Shown here one piece after another: positions 34,690 through 43,471 of a stretch of 64,000 bases of DNA (position 1 is its first letter; each line of letters starts with the position of its first letter). Source of the stretch: Candidatus Aquidulcis sp. (GTDB lineage Bacteria > Chloroflexota > Anaerolineae > UBA4142). The DNA lies in NCBI GenBank assembly GCA_020723345.1, contig DYJA01000001.1, positions 179,602 to 243,601 on the forward strand. Reading direction: 5' to 3'. A model generated the notes under the pieces. It ran no database searches. It saw only the letters and a list, made by a program, of their open reading frames with translations, and was not told where the DNA came from. The position numbers and the translations under genes are program-made.

Positions 34690-35577
34690 ATGAAACATTG
34701 TAACCTCTGCGGCAACGCCGTCGATGAAAACGAATATCGCGTTTACCCGCGTCCGCGCAAGCCCAACGCGCGCGGACTGATCGTCTGCGCGCAATGTCAG
34801 CGCGACAAACCGCGCTGCGCGGTCTGTCAAACGCCGATGCCGCCCGCGCGCGCGGAATTGAGCATTTGCGCGGCGTGCTGGCGCGAGGGCTTGAACTGTC
34901 GCGCGTGCGGCGCGCGGATTCGCGATAACTTTTTGATGATCAACGGCAACGATGGACCGTACTGCGAGAAATGTTACCGCGATCACGCGCCATGCGATTT
35001 GTGCGGCGCGCCTGCAAACGACGGTGCGGTACTTTATGCCGACGGGCGGCTCGTGTGCCAACGCTGCGCGCAAACCGCGATTGCCGATCCGCGCGACGCG
35101 GAGAGACTCTTCGACCGCGTCGTCGATTTGGTTGGCGCGACGCTGGGACTGCGGCTCAACGTTCGTCCGCGCTTGATGGCGGTGGATCGCGCGCGCCTCG
35201 TCGAACTGGCGCGGCATGCAACGGCAAATATCGGACACGCGGACGGCAAGACACTGGGCTTGTTCGTGCGGATGGGGCGCAAGCGCGTTGTCTACGTCCA
35301 GGAATTGTTGCCGCGCATTTTGCTGATCCACATCGCCGCGCACGAATTCGCGCACGCGTGGGAAGGCGAAAACGCGCCGCTCTTGCGCGATCTGCGTTTG
35401 CGCGAAGGATTTGCGGAATGGGTCGCGTATCACGCGCTCGTGCAACTTGACGCGCCGAAAAAAGCCGCACAGATGTTGCAGCGCCACGACGATTACGGCG
35501 AGGGATTGCGGCACTTGCTGGAGGTGGAACGCGAGCAAGGGATCGCGGGTGTATTGCAATATTGCCGAACGGCATAA
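34690..35577 (+). CDS. DA1-like LIM/zinc-module metallopeptidase
   Basis: 295 residues. The first 126 hold four successive treble-clef or LIM-type zinc modules with 16 paired cysteines (CNLC..CAQC, CAVC..CAAC, CRAC..CEKC, CDLC..CQRC). The second half has a gluzincin-type active site: HEFAH (residues 218-222) followed by LREGFAEWVAYHAL, which supplies the third ligand. This LIM plus HExxH plus EG(x)xE layout resembles the DA1 peptidases best known from plants, where they act with ubiquitin signalling. No ubiquitin system is visible here, so the substrate is unknown; a partner of the island is likely. Confidence 0.8.
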   Translation: MKHCNLCGNAVDENEYRVYPRPRKPNARGLIVCAQCQRDKPRCAVCQTPMPPARAELSICAACWREGLNCRACGARIRDNFLMINGNDGPYCEKCYRDHAPCDLCGAPANDGAVLYADGRLVCQRCAQTAIADPRDAERLFDRVVDLVGATLGLRLNVRPRLMAVDRARLVELARHATANIGHADGKTLGLFVRMGRKRVVYVQELLPRILLIHIAAHEFAHAWEGENAPLLRDLRLREGFAEWVAYHALVQLDAPKKAAQMLQRHDDYGEGLRHLLEVEREQGIAGVLQYCRTA

Positions 35578-35590
35578 CGAGAGCCAAAAG

Positions 35591-37858
35591 ATGAAATGTC
35601 CATATTGTCATCACTCTAATCGAAGTACAGCCAAATTATGTGCCAACTGCGGGAGACCATTGCACGTTAACCCAAACCTTGGTGCGCGCCCTTCACTTAA
35701 AAATCGTTATCGTATCTTGCACGATGTTGGGCAGGGAGGTATGGGGGCAGTCTATCTGGCTGAAGACACACAGCTTTTTGGGAGACGTTGGATAGTCAAA
35801 GAGATGTTATCTCCTGTAGACCCATCTGAACGACGCGAAGCCGAAGATAATTTTCAGCGAGAGGCAAAGTTGTTGGCACAGCTACGTCATCAACGGATCC
35901 CTGAAATTCATGATTACTTCGTTGAAGGTGGCAAGTACTACTTGGTAATGGAACTTGCTGAGGGTGAAAACCTAGAAAAACGACTCGAGAAAAATGGTGC
36001 CCCGCTTCCTGAAAAGCAAGTACTCGACATCGCGCTGCAGGTCTGCAAAATACTTGAATATCTCGGACGGCAGAATCCACCTGTCATTCACCGTGATATC
36101 AAACCCGCAAATATCATTATGGATGATGAAGGACAAGTCAAGTTGGTGGATTTCGGGATTGCACGCGCCAAAATCGTCCGAGGAACTAATGTCAGTCAGG
36201 ATACGGTGGCGTACGGGACGCCGGGGTATGCTCCGCGCGAACAGGAAAAAGGACAGACCGAACCGCGTTCAGATATCTACGCGCTCGGTGCAACAATGCA
36301 TCACCTTTTGACTGGGCGTGATCCGCGTAATTCGCTACAACCATCTTTCCAACGGATAGATCGCTTGACGCCGAATGTATCAGCTGAACTAGCTCAGGTT
36401 GTCGAACGGATGCTTGATCCAAGCCCGTCCAATCGTCCCTCGGCTTCTGAGTTGGCAACGACGTTCGAACGAATGTTGAGTATTAACCCGTTTCCATTTC
36501 AATCGGGAGATCGCGCTTACTCGGTCAGCGATTTAGTCAAGCTTTGTGATCGATATCAGCGAGAGACAATCGCGTACCTAAAGAATCAGCACATTGAAAA
36601 ATGGTTAGCTCAAATTGGGCGGGCTGATTTGGCTACACTAGCGAGGACAATTCGTGTTGAATTAAATCGCAGAAAAAAGACTGCTGACCCGGACGAAGCG
36701 CTTGAACGGTTACTGCGTGCGTTAGATCCAAATCTTCCTGCACCACAACTCACTGTGTCTCTGTCTACAGTTGATCTGCTTGTTGTCAGAGGTACACCGG
36801 TGCATCTGAATGTCACGATTTCAAGCAACCGGCGAAATGTGAGAGGTGAAACCTTGCCTACGCCAAACTTCTATTTTACAGTGCCAAGTAGTTTTGAATG
36901 TATCGCGCCGAGTTTCGCGGCTGTCGTTCCCATCCAATTCAATCCGTATGGAGCAGCATCGAATGCATCATCGAAAGCGACGATAATATTCAAAGCACGC
37001 CAAGCGCGCACCAGCGCAGAATTGAATTATACGGTAATATCTCCACCTTGCTTTCGGTCAGGAACAACGTTGAGCAACCCTTCTGATTTGGTACGAGTTT
37101 CTTTGAAGGAATGGGAAAACGCGGTTTATCATTTCGAGAACGGAGATATCAGCAATTGGATGCGGTACTGGCAACGCACGACATTGGCAAATCGCGCCGA
37201 TCAACTGCGCCGGAATCCGACAAAAGGATTGGGCGAGCTTTTGCAGCAGATAGATTCCAAATTGGCGAATGCACAGCACAGCGTCTCGCCGCAGGCACTT
37301 GATTTCGGCAAATTTTCTCTCGGTGAACACAAGGAGGCTGTGCTGAAGCTGACGAATACCTCAGAAGGTATTCTTGTTGGAGCGATTTCTTCTGTTTCAC
37401 CTTTGGAAATTAACCCACAGGAAATCCTTTGCTTGCCGCGTCAATCTCAGGATATCCGCGTGCGAGTAGACACTAGCCAGCTTGGTAAAATAGACGCCGA
37501 GACATCGTACAATCTCACCATATCCTTTCTTTCAAATGCACCACCACAAACAATACCAGTTGCTTTCAGTGTTGTACCAAATGCACTGTCTCGTCTCCTG
37601 AATATGGCTAGCAATACGAGCCGGGATCCAAGCAACCAAGCACCGATTGTTATCAACAGTACTACGCGGCGGCGATTTCCTGTTGGATTATATGCTGGCT
37701 TGCTTTTTCTATCGCTATTGTTCGACGGAGTCGCAATTACAATTTTGCAATCTTTCGGATTCATTCCATCGTTCACTGTGATTGTCGGATGTGCTGGTTT
37801 TGCGCTCGGCTTTGTGATAGCGACGACAGTTGCGTTCGCGATCTACTATGCCCCTTGA
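35591..37858 (+). CDS. Zinc-ribbon Ser/Thr kinase with duplicated C-terminal repeat and membrane end
   Basis: 755 residues: zinc ribbon (CPYCHHSNRSTAKLCANCG), kinase domain (about 38-300) with VGQGGMGAVYLA, IVKEM, HRDIKPAN and DFGIAR; then two copies of a unit made of a helical part (HIEKWLAQIGRADLATLART and DISNWMRYWQRTTLANRADQ) and a beta part (LTVSLSTVDLL.. and VSPQALDFGKFSLGE..); and two membrane helices at the end. The gene is clearly more AT-rich than the rest of the island, suggesting separate acquisition. Confidence 0.87.
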   Translation: MKCPYCHHSNRSTAKLCANCGRPLHVNPNLGARPSLKNRYRILHDVGQGGMGAVYLAEDTQLFGRRWIVKEMLSPVDPSERREAEDNFQREAKLLAQLRHQRIPEIHDYFVEGGKYYLVMELAEGENLEKRLEKNGAPLPEKQVLDIALQVCKILEYLGRQNPPVIHRDIKPANIIMDDEGQVKLVDFGIARAKIVRGTNVSQDTVAYGTPGYAPREQEKGQTEPRSDIYALGATMHHLLTGRDPRNSLQPSFQRIDRLTPNVSAELAQVVERMLDPSPSNRPSASELATTFERMLSINPFPFQSGDRAYSVSDLVKLCDRYQRETIAYLKNQHIEKWLAQIGRADLATLARTIRVELNRRKKTADPDEALERLLRALDPNLPAPQLTVSLSTVDLLVVRGTPVHLNVTISSNRRNVRGETLPTPNFYFTVPSSFECIAPSFAAVVPIQFNPYGAASNASSKATIIFKARQARTSAELNYTVISPPCFRSGTTLSNPSDLVRVSLKEWENAVYHFENGDISNWMRYWQRTTLANRADQLRRNPTKGLGELLQQIDSKLANAQHSVSPQALDFGKFSLGEHKEAVLKLTNTSEGILVGAISSVSPLEINPQEILCLPRQSQDIRVRVDTSQLGKIDAETSYNLTISFLSNAPPQTIPVAFSVVPNALSRLLNMASNTSRDPSNQAPIVINSTTRRRFPVGLYAGLLFLSLLFDGVAITILQSFGFIPSFTVIVGCAGFALGFVIATTVAFAIYYAP

Positions 37859-37893
37859 TACTTGGCGTGAATCTCAATAGCTACTAACCTGGC

Positions 37894-37922
37894 TTGATAA
37901 TTGCGCCCTTCGGGTATATAGT
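37894..37922 (+). promoter_or_regulatory. Internal promoter of the signalling island
   Basis: TTGATA (37894-37899), 17 bases, TATAGT (37917-37922), upstream of the VWA gene at 37976. Confidence 0.6.
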
Positions 37923-37975
37923 AGAGATCGTCACGACGCGCATTTCTTTCGCGCGCATTCGCGAATCAAAAGCCA

Positions 37976-39352
37976 ATGGCACTTTCGATCACCACCACGC
38001 TCAACCAAGATTTCATTCCGGTCGACGCGTCCGCGCGGTTGCTGTACGTACTTTTGCAAATTCAGCCGGGCGCAAATAATGGCGCGGCCGCGCCATTGCC
38101 GGTCAACATCGGCATCGTCGTGGACAACAGCGACTCGATGCGAATTCCGATTCTCTCGTCGGGGCAATTCGAGGAACTCGCGCGCGCGGGCGCGGTCTCG
38201 GAAACGATGGTGGACGGCGTCGCGGTGTGGCAATTCCAAAACGTGCCGCCGTCGTACAAACTCGACGCGCCGCGCAATCTCGATTTCGTCAAGCAGGCAT
38301 TACGCAGCGCGCTCGAACGACTCGCGCCGCGCGATCAATTTTCGCTCGCCGCGTTCGCGGGACAAGCGGAACTGCTCGTGCCGCTGCAATCGGGCAAAAA
38401 CAAGCGCGCGCTGCTTCAAGCCATTGACGCGCTCGACGATCTCAAACTCGGCAACGAAACGCTGATGGCGAGCGGGATGAACCTGGGTTACGAGCAGGTC
38501 AAGCGCGGTTTCTCGCGCGAGATGGTCAATCGCATGATCGTACTGACCGACGGCTTTACGCTCGACGCGCCGCAGTGCCAATTTCTCGCGCAGCAAGCCG
38601 CGCAAACCGGCATCTCGATCAGCACGCTCGGGCTTGGCGTCGAGTTCAACGAGGAACTGCTGATCCGGATCGCCGATGCGTCCGGTGGCAACGCGTATTT
38701 CATTCACGACCCCGCCGAAATTCCCGACGCGTTCAAGCAAGAATTGTCCGGCGTACAAAACGTCGTCTTGCGCGATGTGATGCTCAAGATGCGCCTGATG
38801 CAAGGCGTCGAACTCAAGCGTGTCCATCGCGTCAAGCCGATCATCGCCGATCTCGGCGCGGTGCCGACCCAGGATCGCGCGTTCGATCTCGCGCTCGGCG
38901 AGTTGGGACGCGGCGGCGAAATCGCGCTCTTGCTCGAATTGCTCGTGCCGCCGAAACCGGCAGGACAGTACCAACTCGCGCATTACATCGTCGAGTACAA
39001 CCAGCCGAGCGCGGGCGTGTTCGGCGCAAAGGTTCGCCAGAACATCGTCGTGCAATACACCGGCGACGCGACGCAAACGCCGGTCAATCCAACCGTGATG
39101 AACATCGTCGAAAAAGTGAGCGCGTTCAAATTGCAAACGCGCGCGCTGGAAGACGCCGCGCGTGGCGACATCGCGGGCGCGACGCAAAAACTGCAAGCCG
39201 CGGCGACGCGTCTGCTCAATATGGGCGAAGACGATTTGGCGCGCGCCGCGCTCGACGAAGTCGCGAACCTGGAACAGCGCGGACAAATGACGCCCGAAGG
39301 CACCAAGCGTTTGCGGTACGACACGCGGCGGCTAACGCAGAAACTAGAATGA
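37976..39352 (+). CDS. Von Willebrand A domain protein
   Basis: 458 residues, paralogue of the VWA proteins at 22655 and 42093. The MIDAS motif reads DNSDSM, followed by a loop insertion of about 40 residues (SSGQFEELARAG..), then GNETLMAS and VLTDGFTLD. The conserved helical tail (VMNIVEKVSAFKLQTRALEDA, GQMTPEGTKRL) is present. The stop overlaps the start of the kinase at 39349 (ATGA), so this VWA and that kinase are probably made together. Confidence 0.9.
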   Translation: MALSITTTLNQDFIPVDASARLLYVLLQIQPGANNGAAAPLPVNIGIVVDNSDSMRIPILSSGQFEELARAGAVSETMVDGVAVWQFQNVPPSYKLDAPRNLDFVKQALRSALERLAPRDQFSLAAFAGQAELLVPLQSGKNKRALLQAIDALDDLKLGNETLMASGMNLGYEQVKRGFSREMVNRMIVLTDGFTLDAPQCQFLAQQAAQTGISISTLGLGVEFNEELLIRIADASGGNAYFIHDPAEIPDAFKQELSGVQNVVLRDVMLKMRLMQGVELKRVHRVKPIIADLGAVPTQDRAFDLALGELGRGGEIALLLELLVPPKPAGQYQLAHYIVEYNQPSAGVFGAKVRQNIVVQYTGDATQTPVNPTVMNIVEKVSAFKLQTRALEDAARGDIAGATQKLQAAATRLLNMGEDDLARAALDEVANLEQRGQMTPEGTKRLRYDTRRLTQKLE

Positions 39353-40407
39353 ATTGTCCAGTCTGTAGCGCGCCCAATCGAGACGGCGCAAAATTTTGCA
39401 TCAAATGCGGCACGAACTTTTTCCCGGCGGCGGCAACGCCGCCCGCGCCTGCCATCACGCCGGTCGGGCAAGTGTGCCGCCGGTGCGGTACGCCTAACGC
39501 GAGTAACGCCAAATTTTGTCGGCGCTGCGGCGAACGTTTTGTTTCGCGTCCGAGCACCGGTCACCTCGCGCCGAACACGTTGATCGCGAATCGTTTTCTT
39601 GTCGTCAAACGGATCGCGCAAGGCGGACAAGGCGCGGTGTATCTCGTCGTCGATACGCATCTCAAAGACGCCGCGCTCCAACGCGATAAACCCTGGGCGC
39701 TCAAAGAGATGAGCCAAAGCATCGTGCCGGCGGAGCAAGTCGAGCAAGCCGTCAAGATGTTTCAGCGCGAAGCGGCGATGCTCGCGCATCTCGATCATGT
39801 CAACTTGCCGCACGTGATCGATTGCTTTGAGCATGACGGCAAGCATTATCTCGTGATGGATTACATCGAAGGCGAGACGCTGGAACGCTTGCTGGGTGAT
39901 CGCGGCGCCGCGTTTCCGTTGTCCGAAGTCGTGCCGTGGGTGCGACAACTGATCGGCGTGCTGTCGTACTTGCACGGTCAGAATCCGGCGATCCTGTATC
40001 GCGATCTCAAACCGGGCAACATTATGCGCGATCGGCGCGGCATGTTGAAATTGATCGACTTTGGGATCGCGCGCTTCAAGCGGACGACGCTGAACATCGC
40101 GGGTGGCAGCGGCGAATTGCGCGGCGTCACGCCCGGCTACGCGCCGCCCGAACAATGGAAGTCCGGCGAAGTGACGCCCGCCGTCGACGTGTACGCGCTC
40201 GGCGTGACGCTGCACCAATTGCTCACGAACTACAATCCGACGCAATCGCCGACGCCGTTTCAATTGCCGCTCGCGTGCGAGGTCAACCGAGCGTTGCCGC
40301 GCGCGCTTGCCGAGGTGCTCGCGCGCGCGCACGAGCCGATTTTGCAAAAGCGGATCCAAACGATGCGCGAGTTCGAACGCGAATTCGAAGTCGCGCTGCG
40401 CACGTGA
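39349..40407 (+). CDS. Double zinc-ribbon Ser/Thr protein kinase
   Basis: 352 residues: two zinc ribbons (CPVCSAPNRDGAKFCIKCG, CRRCGTPNASNAKFCRRCG), then a kinase domain (about 80-350) with IAQGGQGAVYLV, WALKEM, YRDLKPGN (Tyr replacing the His of HRD) and DFGIAR, and PPEQWKSGEVTPAVDVYALG. The Asp and Asn of the catalytic loop remain, so activity is likely. No membrane helix. It is translationally coupled to the VWA gene upstream and 6 bases from the PP2C gene downstream, forming a compact VWA-kinase-PP2C triad. Confidence 0.9.
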   Translation: MNCPVCSAPNRDGAKFCIKCGTNFFPAAATPPAPAITPVGQVCRRCGTPNASNAKFCRRCGERFVSRPSTGHLAPNTLIANRFLVVKRIAQGGQGAVYLVVDTHLKDAALQRDKPWALKEMSQSIVPAEQVEQAVKMFQREAAMLAHLDHVNLPHVIDCFEHDGKHYLVMDYIEGETLERLLGDRGAAFPLSEVVPWVRQLIGVLSYLHGQNPAILYRDLKPGNIMRDRRGMLKLIDFGIARFKRTTLNIAGGSGELRGVTPGYAPPEQWKSGEVTPAVDVYALGVTLHQLLTNYNPTQSPTPFQLPLACEVNRALPRALAEVLARAHEPILQKRIQTMREFEREFEVALRT

Positions 40408-40413
40408 TGTAAC

Positions 40414-42003
40414 ATGATCACTTGCCTGAATTGCCGTACCCAGGTTCGCGCGGACGCGCACTTTTGCCAACACTGCGGCGCGCCGCTCAAACAGATCGGA
40501 GCGTACCGCGTGGTGCGCACCCTGCGCGCAGACGGCAATGTCTATGTCGTCGAGTGCGACAAAAAAATGCCGGGCGGCGCGCCCAAAACGCAGATCGCGA
40601 TTGAGGCAGCGCGCTCGCTTTCGACGCACTTGTTCGAACAAGCCAGGCAAATGGCGCGCTTGGCAAACGTCGTCCCGCTGTGGAATCAAGCGCGCGACGA
40701 ACGCGGCGTGCCGTACGTGATCGTCGGTTACGCGCCGGGCGAGCCGCTGGATCAGGTTTCGACTCCGCTCGCGCCGAAACGCGCGCTCAGCGTGGCTCTG
40801 CAATTGGCGACAATTGTCGATTACGCGCACGCGCACAATTTGACGTTCGACGTCAAATCGCCGCGCGGCGCGTCAGTTGATTCGCTCACGCGTTTTCAAA
40901 AAGCGTTCTTGCTCGACGAACGCGACCGGCTCTATTTTTTCGATCACACGATTTGGATGGCGCTGCCGCGCACGGGCAAAGCCAAGTATCAAGACGAAGA
41001 TGTTTTGCGGATTCTCCGCGTTTTCTTACGCCTGCTCACCGGCACGACGATGGGCAAAATCGTCGGCGCGCTGAAACAGGACTCGCAGCAACTGGCATCT
41101 GTGACCGGGCACCTCGTCAAAAATCCGCCGACGAGCGCGCGCAATCTCGTCGGCGCGATCACCCAAATGCTGCCGCCGCAGCCGTCGCCAGCGACGACGA
41201 TCAAACTGGTTGATCGCGCGACGCAAGCGATGGCGACTGTCAAGTTGCCGGTGACGCCAGCGCTCGCATCGTCCGCGCAAACGGATGTAGGGCAAAAGCG
41301 CGATCACAACGAGGACAATCACCTCGTACTGCCGCTGGACGCGACGAGCGCGCTGTTCGCCGTGGCGGATGGCATGGGCGGGCAAGCCGCCGGCGAAGTG
41401 GCGAGCCAAATCGCGATTGACGAATTACGCCAGCGCGCGCAAAGCGAGTGGACGCGCGTCGCGCAAACACCCACGCCGGAAAATATTCGGGGACATTTGC
41501 ACGGGTGGATTCAGCGCGCGCACACGCGCATCGTCGCGCGCGCGCGCGAGCGCAACAACAACATGGGCAGCACGGTGACCGCCGCGCTGATCTGCCAGCG
41601 CCAAGTTTTTGTCGCGAATGTCGGCGACAGCCGCACGTATCTCTGGCGCGGCGGCGAGTTGTATCCGCTGACCTGGGATCACTCGGTCGTGGCGAGTTTG
41701 GTGCGCGCCGGTTTGGTGGAACCCGACGCGGCGTACAGTCATCCGCAGCGCAACGAAGTTTTTCGGTCACTCGGACAAAAGGGCGAGTTGAAGGTCGACG
41801 TTTTTGAGCCGATTGAACTGGGCGCGGGAGATCACATTCTGCTTTGCTCGGATGGATTGTGGGAAATGGTGCGCCCGCCGCGGTTGAAAAATATTTTGTC
41901 GCGCGGCTTGGATCCGGCGGTGGGTTGCGCGGAACTCATTCGCGCGGCGAACGCGGGCGGCGGTGAGGACAACATCACGGTCGTGCTAATTCAAATCGAG
42001 TGA
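40414..42003 (+). CDS. Zinc ribbon - pseudokinase - PP2C phosphatase fusion
   Basis: 529 residues: zinc ribbon (CLNCRTQVRADAHFCQHCG), a kinase-like domain (about 28-265) without catalytic residues (the loop equivalent reads FDVKSPRGAS and the DFG region reads YFFDHT), and a PP2C domain (about 285-529) with [43 protein letters not shown] and GGEDNIT. It is the phosphatase partner of the adjacent kinase and VWA gene. Confidence 0.88.
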   Translation: MITCLNCRTQVRADAHFCQHCGAPLKQIGAYRVVRTLRADGNVYVVECDKKMPGGAPKTQIAIEAARSLSTHLFEQARQMARLANVVPLWNQARDERGVPYVIVGYAPGEPLDQVSTPLAPKRALSVALQLATIVDYAHAHNLTFDVKSPRGASVDSLTRFQKAFLLDERDRLYFFDHTIWMALPRTGKAKYQDEDVLRILRVFLRLLTGTTMGKIVGALKQDSQQLASVTGHLVKNPPTSARNLVGAITQMLPPQPSPATTIKLVDRATQAMATVKLPVTPALASSAQTDVGQKRDHNEDNHLVLPLDATSALFAVADGMGGQAAGEVASQIAIDELRQRAQSEWTRVAQTPTPENIRGHLHGWIQRAHTRIVARARERNNNMGSTVTAALICQRQVFVANVGDSRTYLWRGGELYPLTWDHSVVASLVRAGLVEPDAAYSHPQRNEVFRSLGQKGELKVDVFEPIELGAGDHILLCSDGLWEMVRPPRLKNILSRGLDPAVGCAELIRAANAGGGEDNITVVLIQIE

Positions 42004-42007
42004 TACA

Positions 42008-42036
42008 GTGTTGCGCGGGCAGCCTGCCCGCAGTGT
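42008..42036. repeat. Palindromic hairpin after the PP2C gene
   Basis: GCGGGCAGCCTGCCCGC is a perfect palindrome, flanked by CAGTGT at one side and AGTGTCC at the other. No T tail follows. Confidence 0.5.
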
Positions 42037-42092
42037 CCGTAGCGAGCTAGCAGCCCGCCCCACGAAATGACAGGCCTAGAAAGGAGATCGAT

Positions 42093-43340
42093 ATGGCAGG
42101 CGAAGTGCAATTGACGTGCTCCACGCACCGCGACTATGTGCCTGTGCTGAATCAACCGCAGCTGGCGTACGTCCTGCTCGAAATGGCGACAACGCAAGCG
42201 ATGGCGAACGCGCAAATGCCGCTGAATTTCTGTTTCGTGCTCGACAAGAGCGGCTCGATGGACGACGACAACAAAATCGCGCAATTGCGGCAAGCGGTCA
42301 AGCACGCGATCGATTTGCTCCAGCCCACCGACATCGTTTCGATCATCGCGTTCGACGCGAATCCCAAAACGTTGTGCGCCAGTCAGACCGCGCAGGATAA
42401 AAATCGGCTCAAGCGCGAAGTGGATCGGCTCAACGCGAGCGGCGGTACGCAAATGGCGTCGGCGATGCGCGCCGGACTGAAAGAAGTGCGCCGCAATCTC
42501 GGACGCGACCGCGTCAGTCGGCTAGTTATTTTGACGGACGGACAGACGGAAGGCGAGCCGGAGTGTTTGCGCGAAGCGGAGAACGCCGCGCGCGAAGGCA
42601 TTTCAGTGATCGCGCTCGGACTCGGCTCGGATTGGAACGACAATCTGTTGATGGATATGGCGCAGCGCGCGCAGGGGCGGGCGGATTATATCGCGTCGCC
42701 CGAACAAATCGTTCAGCATTTTCAACAGCAAGTTCAAGCGGGTCAAGGCGCGATCATTCAAAACGCGCTGCTCACGCTGCGTTTGATGCAGGGCATTCAG
42801 CCGCGCAAGGTGTGGCGCGTCGCGCCGCTCATCGGCGATTTGGGCGTGCAGCCGATCTCGGATCGCGATGCGCAAGTGTCGCTCGGCGAAATGGTGAAGG
42901 ATCAGCCGCAAGGCGTTCTCGCCGAATTGCTGCTGCCGCCGCGCAACGAAGGACGCTATCGCGTCGCGCAGGCGGATGTCAGTTACGACATTCCGCTTGG
43001 CGGGATCGTCGGCGAGCACACGCGCGCGGATGTAGTGCTCAATTACACGTCGAATCCCGCGCTCGCGCAAGCGGTCAATCCGCGCGTAATGAACATCGTC
43101 GAAAAAGTTGCCGCGTTCAAATTGCAGACGCGCGCGCTGCAAGAAGCGCAGTCGGGTGATCGCGCGGGCGCGACGCAAAAATTGCGCCAAGCCGCGACGA
43201 TGTTGCTCGGTCAAGGCGAAGCGGATTTGGCGCGGACGATTCAACTCGAAGCGGATCGCTTGGAGCAAAGTGGTCAAATGTCGGAGGAAGGCAAAAAGAC
43301 GATTAAATTCAGCGGCGGCAAAACGGTGCGACTCAGTTAA
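42093..43340 (+). CDS. Von Willebrand A domain protein
   Basis: 415 residues, closest in length and start (MAGEVQL) to the VWA protein at 22655 (MAGELNL). MIDAS DKSGSM, GGTQMAS and ILTDGQTEGE are intact. The tail VMNIVEKVAAFKLQTRALQEA..GATQKLRQAAT is conserved among all three. AAAGGAG precedes the ATG. It forms a unit with the ribbon-FHA gene at 43472. Confidence 0.9.
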   Translation: MAGEVQLTCSTHRDYVPVLNQPQLAYVLLEMATTQAMANAQMPLNFCFVLDKSGSMDDDNKIAQLRQAVKHAIDLLQPTDIVSIIAFDANPKTLCASQTAQDKNRLKREVDRLNASGGTQMASAMRAGLKEVRRNLGRDRVSRLVILTDGQTEGEPECLREAENAAREGISVIALGLGSDWNDNLLMDMAQRAQGRADYIASPEQIVQHFQQQVQAGQGAIIQNALLTLRLMQGIQPRKVWRVAPLIGDLGVQPISDRDAQVSLGEMVKDQPQGVLAELLLPPRNEGRYRVAQADVSYDIPLGGIVGEHTRADVVLNYTSNPALAQAVNPRVMNIVEKVAAFKLQTRALQEAQSGDRAGATQKLRQAATMLLGQGEADLARTIQLEADRLEQSGQMSEEGKKTIKFSGGKTVRLS

Positions 43341-43371
43341 GAGAGAATCGTAAAGGAGTAGAAAGAAAAGC

Positions 43372-43450
43372 AATTGGACACAGATACACACAGATACACA
43401 CAGATTATTGATGGTTTGATCAGTGTTTATCCGCGTTCATCAGTGTCCTA
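43372..43450. repeat. Foldback element with ACACAGAT-type units, copy 3
   Basis: AATTGGACACAGATACACAC at the left, TCAGTGTTTATCCGCG and TCAGTGTCCT at the right. It lies between the VWA and ribbon-FHA genes. Confidence 0.75.
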
Positions 43451-43471
43451 TTTTCCGAGGAGGAATATCCT

